64,000 nt of DNA from Aerococcus sp. (lineage in GTDB: Bacteria; Bacillota; Bacilli; Lactobacillales; Aerococcaceae): positions 96,109 to 160,108 of the forward strand of contig JALEMJ010000004.1 in NCBI GenBank assembly GCA_022768285.1, in the 5' to 3' direction. Positions 56,917-64,000 of the stretch are shown piece after piece; position 1 is the stretch's first letter, and each line of letters opens with the position of its first letter. Below the pieces are notes generated by a model. The model worked only from the letters and a program-made list of their open reading frames with translations, ran no database searches and was not told the DNA's origin. The translations under genes were made by a program, and so were the position numbers.

Positions 56917-58907
56917 AACAGGGCGAAATGATCGATGATCGCTATCGCATTATTAAGCAGATCGGTTCCGGTGGGATGGCTACCGTCTATTTAGCGATGG
57001 ATGAATATCTCGATCGTCAAGTTGCCATTAAATTTTTGCGTCTCAATGCGACATCAGATGAACGTGCAGTTGAGCGGTTCCAGCGCGAAGCGTATTCTAT
57101 TTCGCAACTGAATCACCCGAATATCGTGAATATCTATGACATCGTGGATAATGACAAAGGCCACTATCTTGTCATGGAGTACGTGGAGGGGATGGACCTC
57201 AAGAAGTACATTAAGGCGAATCAACCGCTCTCAGCCGAGGAGATTCGCGATATCCTCGTCCAGATCCTCGATGGTGTGCAGTCGGCGCATGAGCATTACG
57301 TGATTCATCGTGACCTGAAACCGCAGAATATTATGACTAAGTCGGATGGCACGATTAAGATTATGGACTTCGGAATTGCTATTATTTCGACTGAGACAGC
57401 GTTGACGCAGACAAATACGATTATTGGGTCGGTGCACTACCTGTCCCCAGAACAGGCACGCGGCGGTTTAGCAACGCCGCAGTCGGATATTTATGCAGTC
57501 GGTATCGTGGGTTATGAAATGATGACCGGCCACGTACCCTTCGATGGTGAATCAGCTGTCAGCATCGCCGTCCAACACTTTCAAGAACCACTCCCTGATA
57601 TTGCGGAAGAACGTCCCGATATTCCCATGGCATTACAGAATGTGATCTATAAGGCTACAGCGAAAGATGCAGATCAGCGCTATGATTCCGCGAAAGCCAT
57701 GCGGGAAGATTTATTATCCGCATTGGATGATGCTCGACAGGATGAAGTGAGGTTTAGCACACAGGAAGGCGTCAGTACTGCCACTGCTGTTCTCGGCGAA
57801 GCGGCGATTCGCGATGAGATGGCACAACATCCTGAAGCTTTAGCAGATGAGGTTGAAGAGACAAGTGATGACTCCGCTAAACAGGAATCCAAGAAAAAAA
57901 AGAAAGATGCCAAACCGTGGTGGAAACGCATCTGGGTTTGGGTACTGCTCGTGCTATTAGTGCTGGGTATCGGTATCACTGGTTTCGCGATGTATGATCG
58001 CAATAACCATATTGATATTCCTAATATCCAGAACATGACTGTAGAAGAAGCAACCCAGGCGCTGACGAACCTCGGTATCGCTGTGTACGGTAACAGCCAC
58101 CAGTACGATGATGATGTCGCAAAAGACCATGTGATCGATACCAACCCAGCGATGGGCACACGTCTGCGCAAAGGTGATGGTGTCAGCCTCATTATTAGTG
58201 ACGGTAAAGAACCGACCGCAATGCCTAATGTGGTTGGACAGGCATATGACGACGCTAAGCAACAGCTGGAAAAATTGGGCTATACCGTAGGACGTACTGA
58301 TCAATATGATGATATGAATCCGCAGAACACCGTTATTGGACAGGATGTTGAAGTAGGCAAAAAGACTGTGGCTGATGAGACAAATGTCACGCTAACAGTA
58401 AGCCTCGGTCAGCAGTTATTCACGATGACGGATCTGACCGGCTATGAAAAAGATGATGTACAGCGATATGCGGATGATTATCAATTGCAGCTCAATTTCA
58501 ATGAAGATTACTCCGATAATATCGAAGCTGGCAAAGCGATGGCACAGTCGATTTCACCAGGATCGCAGATTGTCCATGGTAATCCATTAACTGTTACTAT
58601 TTCAAAAGGAAAGAAAGCAGAGAAGAGCGATACCTCGCATCAGCGGAATAATGGCAAATCCTCACGCTTTACGTATCGGATCACGATTCCATTCGATGAT
58701 GAAGGCGATGCGGAGAGCAACGAAATTGAAGTGTATATCAATGATAAGAAACATAGTTACGATGCCCCTGCGGATACCTTAAAAATCTCTAGGAATAAGA
58801 ACTATACGCTGAGATTTGAAACGGATAATGGCGAAGCTGCCAGTTTCAAAATTGTCCGCGATGGTGAAACAGTTATGGAAAGCGATGTGGTACCAAATAA
58901 TGACTGA
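56913..58907 (+). CDS. prkC: PASTA-domain Ser/Thr protein kinase
   Basis: 664 residues. Cytoplasmic Hanks-type kinase: P-loop GSGGMATVY (18-26), Lys40, HRDLK (132-136), DFG (152-154), 'GSVHYLSPEQARGG'. A juxtamembrane region is followed by one membrane helix (~340-362). Outside are three PASTA repeats (~368-433, 434-503, 504-570; e.g. 'AMPNVVGQAYDDAKQQLEKL') that sense muropeptides or lipid II, then a ~90-residue C-terminal β-rich extension (572-664). It regulates cell wall growth and division. It overlaps stp and rsgA. Confidence 0.96.
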   Translation: MKQGEMIDDRYRIIKQIGSGGMATVYLAMDEYLDRQVAIKFLRLNATSDERAVERFQREAYSISQLNHPNIVNIYDIVDNDKGHYLVMEYVEGMDLKKYIKANQPLSAEEIRDILVQILDGVQSAHEHYVIHRDLKPQNIMTKSDGTIKIMDFGIAIISTETALTQTNTIIGSVHYLSPEQARGGLATPQSDIYAVGIVGYEMMTGHVPFDGESAVSIAVQHFQEPLPDIAEERPDIPMALQNVIYKATAKDADQRYDSAKAMREDLLSALDDARQDEVRFSTQEGVSTATAVLGEAAIRDEMAQHPEALADEVEETSDDSAKQESKKKKKDAKPWWKRIWVWVLLVLLVLGIGITGFAMYDRNNHIDIPNIQNMTVEEATQALTNLGIAVYGNSHQYDDDVAKDHVIDTNPAMGTRLRKGDGVSLIISDGKEPTAMPNVVGQAYDDAKQQLEKLGYTVGRTDQYDDMNPQNTVIGQDVEVGKKTVADETNVTLTVSLGQQLFTMTDLTGYEKDDVQRYADDYQLQLNFNEDYSDNIEAGKAMAQSISPGSQIVHGNPLTVTISKGKKAEKSDTSHQRNNGKSSRFTYRITIPFDDEGDAESNEIEVYINDKKHSYDAPADTLKISRNKNYTLRFETDNGEAASFKIVRDGETVMESDVVPNND

Positions 58908-59796
58908 TACAGTGCATGGCATGATTGTGCAAGCCATTAGCGGGTTTTACGACGTTGAAACGGATGATCAGCGCGTGATTCGAACGCGTGCACGCGGGCA
59001 ATTCCGTCTAAAGCAGAAGGCTCAGGACCCGCTCGTTGGCGACCGCGTCGATATTGCATTAAATGAGGATGGGAGCGGGACGCTCGTTCAGATTGATGAG
59101 CGAAAAAATCGTCTCGACCGTCCGCCCGTCGCGAATATCGATGTTGCCTTAGTCACCGTTTCTGTTAGAGAACCGAGCATTCCGTTGCGTTTACTTGACC
59201 GACTATTAGTCTATTTAGAAAGCCTCAATGTCCAGCCGGTCATTTACCCAACGAAAAAAGATTTATTAGAAAATGATGCGGAGCGTGAGGTGATCAGCCA
59301 ACTTGAAGCACACTACCAGTCAATCGGTTATACCGTCATTACCACGCCAGCCATCGAAGCCTCTGAAGCGTTGAAAGCAGCGATTAAGGATCAGACAATC
59401 GTGGTAATGGGACAGTCTGGTGTGGGGAAGACGACGCTCCTCAACAAGTTGCTCCCAGATATGACGCTGGAAACAGGCGTGGTCTCTAAAGCACTCGGGC
59501 GCGGTCGGCATACGACACGTCATATCGCGCTGTACCATAGTTTAGGTGGACGTTGGATCGATACCCCAGGCTTTTCATCATTGGATCTCAAAGCGTTAGA
59601 TACTCAGACACTACGCGAGTGCTTCCCAGAAATGCGTGAACGACAGTCACAGTGTAAATTTCGTGGCTGCGTGCATCTCAACGAACCCGGCTGTGCGGTT
59701 AAACAAGCGGTTGAATCAGGTGAGATTTTAGCCTCGCGCTATCAGCACTACCAGGAGTTTTATCAAGAATTAGCGAATCAAAAACCAAATTATTGA
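58900..59796 (+). CDS. rsgA: Ribosome small-subunit GTPase RsgA
   Basis: 298 residues from ATG 58900, overlapping the prkC stop by 8 nt; longer in-frame starts inside prkC are not in the family. OB domain, circularly permuted GTPase with G4 'YPTKKD', G1 GQSGVGKT (171-178), G3 DTPGF, and zinc motif C252, C257, H259, C265. A late 30S maturation checkpoint. No strong ribosome site, consistent with coupling. Confidence 0.95.
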   Translation: MTDTVHGMIVQAISGFYDVETDDQRVIRTRARGQFRLKQKAQDPLVGDRVDIALNEDGSGTLVQIDERKNRLDRPPVANIDVALVTVSVREPSIPLRLLDRLLVYLESLNVQPVIYPTKKDLLENDAEREVISQLEAHYQSIGYTVITTPAIEASEALKAAIKDQTIVVMGQSGVGKTTLLNKLLPDMTLETGVVSKALGRGRHTTRHIALYHSLGGRWIDTPGFSSLDLKALDTQTLRECFPEMRERQSQCKFRGCVHLNEPGCAVKQAVESGEILASRYQHYQEFYQELANQKPNY

Positions 59797-59812
59797 AAGT
59801 GAGCGTAACACA

Positions 59813-60472
59813 ATGAAGTTATATCCTTCGATTTTGAATGCGGATTTCCGCCAACTCGAAACGACCGTCTCCAAAGTATTAGCGAGTGGTGTCGATGGGT
59901 TGCATCTCGATGTCATGGATGGGCATTTCGTGCCGAATTTATCGTTTGGTGTCGAGATCATCCAATCTGTCCGTGCCTTCACGGATACCTTTTTGGATTG
60001 CCATTTAATGGTGACGAATCCAGCAGATTACATCCAAGATCTAGCAACTGCCGGTGTAGATAGTGTGACGATTCACGCCGAAGCCACATCGCATACCTAT
60101 TCGGTGATTCAATCGATTCATGAACACGGCATGAAAGCTGCGGTAGCGGTGAATCCCGGCACGCCAGTAAGCATCATTCGCGAACTCTTACCGATCGTTG
60201 ATATGGTGCTTGTGATGACAGTCAATCCTGGCTTCGGGGGACAACAATTTATCCCAGCAATGACGGCAAAAATCCACGAATTGAGCATGATTCGTGACGC
60301 ACAAAAATTTAATTTTGAGATTGAAGTCGATGGTGGGATCACACCAGAAACGGCTAAACAGTGTTTGGAAAACGGTGCGGACTGCTTAGTGTCTGGGTCC
60401 TATATCTTCAAGGCAACGGACATCCCAGCCGCCGTTCAGTCGTTCAATGTTGAGGAAGCAGCTGATCACTAA
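59813..60472 (+). CDS. rpe: Ribulose-phosphate 3-epimerase
   Basis: 219 residues, TIM barrel of the pentose phosphate pathway. 'KLYPSILNADFRQLE', 'LHLDVMDGHFVPNLSFG', 'CHLMVTNPADYI', 'VMTVNPGFGGQQF', 'EVDGGITPETA'. It overlaps thiN by one base. Confidence 0.97.
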   Translation: MKLYPSILNADFRQLETTVSKVLASGVDGLHLDVMDGHFVPNLSFGVEIIQSVRAFTDTFLDCHLMVTNPADYIQDLATAGVDSVTIHAEATSHTYSVIQSIHEHGMKAAVAVNPGTPVSIIRELLPIVDMVLVMTVNPGFGGQQFIPAMTAKIHELSMIRDAQKFNFEIEVDGGITPETAKQCLENGADCLVSGSYIFKATDIPAAVQSFNVEEAADH

Positions 60473-61143
60473 TGAAGATAGCTTATCTGATTGGAAGTTC
60501 GGATTTCGATGCGTCCTTTTTTCAAGCTGAACTCGCGCAACATACTAATGATGAGCAGTATCTCGTTGGTGTTGATCGTGGGACGCGACGCTTGTTAGCA
60601 CTCGGATACGAGATGGATCTGGCAGTCGGCGATTTCGACTCAATTAGGGAAGCCGAGCGTCGCGAAGTTAAAGCGCATGCGAAACAATTCATTGCTTTGA
60701 ATCCTGAAAAAGATTTAACGGATACAGAAAGTGCGCTACATACCTTACTATCCGATTTTCCAGTGATGGATGAATATCGTTTCTACGCGATGTTAGGTGG
60801 CCGATTGGATCATACCCTCCACAACATTTGGATGGGCTTTGATCCTGAGTATCGCGACGTCATCGATCGCTTTCACTTTGTATCGCCGGATGACATGCTA
60901 TCTTTCTATACACCGGGGGAGTATACGCTCAAACGCGAGCCGCGCATGACCTATCTTTCCTTCATTGCGATGGAAACGGTGAGCGATTTGACGCTGCAGG
61001 GTCCAAAATATCCGCTCGATCATTATCGGATGACATATCCACAATCCTTCATCAGTAATGAATTTCTTACCGATGAGATGACTTTTTCATTCAGTGAAGG
61101 AAAATTGCTAGTACTGCAAACACGCGATAGCGCAAAAATCTAA
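60472..61143 (+). CDS. thiN: Thiamine pyrophosphokinase
   Basis: 223 residues, converts thiamine to TPP. 'GVDRGTRRLLALGYEMDLAV', 'VGDFDSI', 'EKDLTDTESAL', 'MLGGRLDHTLHNI' are the family motifs. Last gene of the rsgA-rpe-thiN run. Confidence 0.95.
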   Translation: MKIAYLIGSSDFDASFFQAELAQHTNDEQYLVGVDRGTRRLLALGYEMDLAVGDFDSIREAERREVKAHAKQFIALNPEKDLTDTESALHTLLSDFPVMDEYRFYAMLGGRLDHTLHNIWMGFDPEYRDVIDRFHFVSPDDMLSFYTPGEYTLKREPRMTYLSFIAMETVSDLTLQGPKYPLDHYRMTYPQSFISNEFLTDEMTFSFSEGKLLVLQTRDSAKI

Positions 61144-61150
61144 CAATGAC

Positions 61151-61180
61151 TTGAAAATAAACGGCGAACTATGATAAAAT
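61151..61180 (+). promoter_or_regulatory. Promoter for rpmB
   Basis: TTGAAA (61151-61156), 18-nt spacer, TGA-TAAAAT (61175-61180). Confidence 0.75.
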
Positions 61181-61218
61181 GCTCGGGTATTCAAGTTTTC
61201 AGGAAAGGGGATCACAGC

Positions 61219-61407
61219 ATGGCTAAGAAATCTTACTTTAGTGGCAAAGGGACTGTCGCAGGCAACAATCGTTCTCACGCATTAAATGCGACACGCCGTA
61301 CATTTAAACCAAACCTTCAAAAAGTACGTATTTTAGTTGACGGTAAACCAAAACGCGTATGGTTAACTGCACGTGAAATCAAATCTGGTAAATACACGCG
61401 CGTATAA
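61219..61407 (+). CDS. rpmB: 50S ribosomal protein L28
   Basis: 62 residues from ATG 61219 ('[20 protein letters not shown]'), 8 nt after GAAAGGGG; the in-frame ATG at 61171 overlaps the promoter and is rejected. It lacks the Cys pairs of zinc-type L28. Confidence 0.97.
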   Translation: MAKKSYFSGKGTVAGNNRSHALNATRRTFKPNLQKVRILVDGKPKRVWLTAREIKSGKYTRV

Positions 61408-61431
61408 TGAGTAGTAATTGATAAAAATTTA

Positions 61432-61460
61432 AAGCAGTAGCTCCTGGGCTACTGCTTTTT
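61432..61460 (+). terminator. Intrinsic terminator after rpmB
   Basis: Ten-bp stem AAGCAGTAGC / GCTACTGCTT, TCCTGG loop, T run. Confidence 0.92.
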
Positions 61461-61462
61461 GC

Positions 61463-61500
61463 TTATCATCGACGTTGAGCGAGTCAATGTGTGATGATAA
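61463..61500. repeat. Imperfect inverted repeat upstream of the surface-protein promoter
   Basis: TTATCATC-G-ACGTTGA, GCGAG loop, TCAATGT-GT-GATGATAA: about 15 pairs with a 1x2 internal loop and one G·T. It has no T tract. It is a candidate operator or a leftover of recombination. Confidence 0.5.
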
Positions 61501-61527
61501 TTTAATATATTCTTAAGAAGTTTTAAA

Positions 61528-61556
61528 TTGATTACATTTTCTGCCAACAGTATAAT
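61528..61556 (+). promoter_or_regulatory. Promoter of the surface-protein gene
   Basis: TTGATT (61528-61533), exact 17-nt spacer, perfect TATAAT (61551-61556), in A+T-rich surroundings. Strong consensus implies high basal expression. Confidence 0.9.
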
Positions 61557-61607
61557 TAGAATAAATAAGTTAACTATATTATGTAAACCTTTTGGGAGGT
61601 AAAACCG

Positions 61608-64000
61608 ATGTTTAGTAAAAATAACCGTAAAATGTTGCGTCAACAGCAACAATCTAAAAATTATCATTATGCAATTAAGCGGTTGAATATCGGTGTAGCG
61701 TCAGTGGCTGTAGCTGCTTTTTTAAGCATGTCTGGTTACGATATTTTAGGTGGCGATGTCTATGCGCAAACAACTGATAGTGAAGAGATCACACCATTTG
61801 ATGCGTACGATCTTGAGACGACCGCTATTAATACGTTGACACTAGCTTCGCCGGAAGAACAAGATGGTGATTATTTGTCAGAGAATAGTGAAAATGGAGA
61901 ATTAAGTACCAATAGAACCGATGAACAAGTGGGTAATATTGAGAAATCGCAAACGATGTTAGAAAACTTGCAAGTAACAAGTGCTCCTTCAGAAGAAGGA
62001 ATTGAAAATAAAAATGGTTTATCAACGAATACCGACGCTGTGATAGTTAAAAATGAAATATCGCCAGTAAGTTCATCACAAGAGAAGAATTTTAATTCGA
62101 TTAGCCTTTATAGTTCAAGTATTTCTGATCCTGAGATAACCTCTAGAGGCTTGGGAACTAGCAATGAAGAATCAAAAAGTTGGTACCACAAACAAAATTT
62201 AGCAGTAACTTTTGATGATTTAACATCTCCAAATGTATTAAACAGTAATGAAATTAATTATAAACTGTCAGTATATTCGACTGGTAATATACTAAATGTA
62301 TTTAATGGGGCAGGCCCAAATTTTAATATACGTTTAGCAATTGATGATAAGTTAGCTGCATTTGTCGATAACATTTACATGAAAGATATTGTGTCTAACG
62401 AAGAAAGAACATTACAGAAAGTTGATGGGACGACTAATATCTGGGAAATTAAATATAGTGATGTATTGCGTTTTGGCACAGCAGCTGGCTACGGATCTAC
62501 CGGCACGACAGGAAAAATTGTTCTAAAGGATTCTGTCTCAAATGTATTAGAACAGATAAAGTCATCGTATATTGGTTATCGTGCGTTTATGGTAGAACCT
62601 AAAACGGGTGTCATTAATGGATTAACTAATCAGATTGGAATTTTTAAAACGGAAAATGTGCCAACTGTTCCGAATATCAGTAGTGATAAAGATTATCAAA
62701 ATAAATACCGTACTTCGGGTTCAGATGCTTTCTATAACTCTACCGCAGGACCTTATGGCTCAATTATTGTAGATCATAAGATGAATAAAAACACAGCATT
62801 TCCGGAATTAAAAATAGGTAATACCTCAACATTTCATATTAAAATTGATCCTCGACTAGTTCCATATGTAGATCATGCGGAGTTGCACTTGTTGCCTTAC
62901 AATGTAACGGAAACGGATATGAATAAAATAACTGCATATGATCCTAAAAGATATCGTTTGACAATTAACTTTAATGATGAAGGTCATGCCAGTTATGATG
63001 CAAGAGATTATACACTTTTCCGTGACAGAGTATTGAATATTAATTCGGAACAGCATCCTTCTGTTATTCGTGTTGTCATCAAAATGAATAAAAAATTCCA
63101 AAATATTATTAGTAAAACTGATAATGGTGAATATGTTTTTGAAAATTTTGATGGTTCAAACATTGTTCCAATTGTTACCTATTTTACTGCTCCAGACGGT
63201 GGATTAGTGGAAGGGACAGATGCATATGGTGCATTAGCTAGTTTTAATTTTAACCGTATTTTGAATTACAAGTCAGTTACAGTAGAGCCAGGTTCCAAAG
63301 AGATGATACCTGCACCCACTTACTTAAACGGAGAACCCGTTGGTAATTTAGACTTTGCTGTAACTGATGAACAATATAAAAATTGGGTAACTGTTAATCC
63401 TGATGGTTCGATACTCTTAACTCCTGCTTCAAATCTTGCGGAAGATGATTACTATATCCCAATTAGCTACGATACTGCTAGTGGGCGGGCTACCGTTGAT
63501 GTACATGTAATAGTTAGCAATGGAAATGCCGTTGGTGATTTAGAAATATTAAGACAGGTTCAGGATGAAACGATTAATTCTATTGATAATTTAAAAAATC
63601 TACTTCCAGAAGAGGCAAATAATTTTAAGACACAAGTAACTCAGATAATCACAATCGATGATGCACAGCAAATTCTTGATAGAGCTGAGCAACAAGGTGC
63701 AGAGAATTTATTAAATACTAAGGAACAAGCTAAGGAATTAATTGAGGAATTAGAACACTTAAATAAAGAACAGGGCAATGAGCAGTCTCTGAATAACTAT
63801 CTGGAACGTATTGAAGAAAGTGAAACTGTTGAAGAAATTCAACAGATTAAATCTGAAGCAATTGCGAAATATGAAGACGGATCGTTGATCCATCGCGAAC
63901 CAGTGACAGCGGAAACGCCGAATCCGAGCGACCACGATAAGACGCATAGCGAGAATGCCGAAGAGGTGTATGTCGGCGAAGGCTCAGTGCCATCGTACGC
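61608..64000 (+). CDS. Large YSIRK-type surface protein (adhesin-like), 3'-truncated by window edge
   Basis: 797 codons and still open. GGGAGG is 9 nt upstream. The signal peptide has a YSIRK-like motif at 21-33 (YAIKRLNIGVASV), which directs secretion at the septum, and a probable cleavage after Ala53 (VYA|QT). Residues ~55-170 are acidic, low-complexity; ~175-550 form an uncharacterised β-rich adhesin-like region ('WYHKQNLAVTFDDL' onward); ~553-638 looks like a Rib/YPDG-type Ig-like domain ('WVTVNPDGSILLTPASN', 'DDYYIPISY'); ~643-756 is helical and includes a GA-module-like segment ('RIEESETVEEIQQIKSEAIA'). From ~757 a Pro/Glu-rich stretch begins. Codons ~85-750 are much A+T-richer than the gene's ends and the neighbours. 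An LPxTG anchor is expected beyond the edge but not seen. Confidence 0.88.
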   Translation, partial: MFSKNNRKMLRQQQQSKNYHYAIKRLNIGVASVAVAAFLSMSGYDILGGDVYAQTTDSEEITPFDAYDLETTAINTLTLASPEEQDGDYLSENSENGELSTNRTDEQVGNIEKSQTMLENLQVTSAPSEEGIENKNGLSTNTDAVIVKNEISPVSSSQEKNFNSISLYSSSISDPEITSRGLGTSNEESKSWYHKQNLAVTFDDLTSPNVLNSNEINYKLSVYSTGNILNVFNGAGPNFNIRLAIDDKLAAFVDNIYMKDIVSNEERTLQKVDGTTNIWEIKYSDVLRFGTAAGYGSTGTTGKIVLKDSVSNVLEQIKSSYIGYRAFMVEPKTGVINGLTNQIGIFKTENVPTVPNISSDKDYQNKYRTSGSDAFYNSTAGPYGSIIVDHKMNKNTAFPELKIGNTSTFHIKIDPRLVPYVDHAELHLLPYNVTETDMNKITAYDPKRYRLTINFNDEGHASYDARDYTLFRDRVLNINSEQHPSVIRVVIKMNKKFQNIISKTDNGEYVFENFDGSNIVPIVTYFTAPDGGLVEGTDAYGALASFNFNRILNYKSVTVEPGSKEMIPAPTYLNGEPVGNLDFAVTDEQYKNWVTVNPDGSILLTPASNLAEDDYYIPISYDTASGRATVDVHVIVSNGNAVGDLEILRQVQDETINSIDNLKNLLPEEANNFKTQVTQIITIDDAQQILDRAEQQGAENLLNTKEQAKELIEELEHLNKEQGNEQSLNNYLERIEESETVEEIQQIKSEAIAKYEDGSLIHREPVTAETPNPSDHDKTHSENAEEVYVGEGSVPSY

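Noticed and set aside
57680..58192. 170-codon reverse-strand frame inside prkC
   Set aside because: Antisense to the kinase linker, membrane helix and first PASTA repeats; Ser/Arg-rich shadow translation without a start context.
1..64000. CRISPR arrays, IS elements, phage genes, rRNA and tRNA genes
   Set aside because: I saw no regularly spaced direct repeats, no transposase or integrase frames, no rRNA segments and no tRNA cloverleaf sequences in the intergenic regions.

Overview
This 64 kb window is a chromosomal stretch of a low-to-mid G+C Gram-positive bacterium, most probably a lactic acid bacterium (Bacillota, Lactobacillales). The case rests on the gene order (mfd-rqcP-divIC-yabR-tilS-hpt-ftsH-hslO-dusB-lysS; str, S10, spc and alpha ribosomal clusters; ecfA1-ecfA2-ecfT-truA-rplM-rpsI; gmk-rpoZ-priA-fmt-rsmB-stp-prkC-rsgA-rpe-thiN-rpmB), AGGAGG-type ribosome binding sites, a zinc-type S14, an RNase J2 gene, a PASTA kinase, an L-2-hydroxyisocaproate-type dehydrogenase, Gram-positive LexA boxes and a YSIRK-type surface protein. 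I cannot fix the genus; Aerococcaceae or a neighbouring family is a guess.

Layout. 1-13 kb: repair, septum, tRNA modification, purine salvage and proteostasis genes (mfd to lysS), with a 2-hydroxyacid dehydrogenase inserted between rqcP and divIC. 13-20 kb: rpsL-rpsG-fusA behind a promoter and multi-hairpin leader, then tuf on its own promoter, then a solitary asparagine-synthetase-like gene whose glutaminase residues are lost. 20-34 kb: one continuous run of 29 genes (S10-spc-alpha: 25 ribosomal proteins, SecY, Adk, IF-1 and RpoA), preceded by a clear promoter and structured leader and closed by a strong terminator. 34-46 kb: the usual rplQ-ecf-truA-rplM-rpsI order, opened by an OatA-like acyltransferase after rplQ and by pepF, a tiny two-helix membrane protein, metF and a reverse-strand M20 deacylase after truA; rpsO follows rpsI. 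46-50 kb: RNase J2-like protein, a ThiT-like membrane protein, cardiolipin synthase, and a reverse-strand YolD-like gene under two LexA boxes. 50-61.5 kb: the gmk-to-rpmB translation and signalling cluster. 61.6 kb to the end: the 5' part of a large, compositionally mosaic cell-wall surface protein gene that runs off the window.

Almost all genes are on the + strand and tightly packed, many with 1-20 nt overlaps that imply translational coupling. Where several start codons were possible I used the Shine-Dalgarno position and family N-termini to choose; these choices are stated. I found no rRNA, tRNA, CRISPR array, transposase, phage gene or replication origin. Nothing here is a clear new multi-gene system. 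The most interesting items are the glutaminase-dead AsnB-like protein, the SOS-controlled orphan YolD-like gene, the mosaic surface protein, the divergent ThiT-like protein, and several structured leaders (rpsL, rpsJ, rplM, rpoA, ecfA1).
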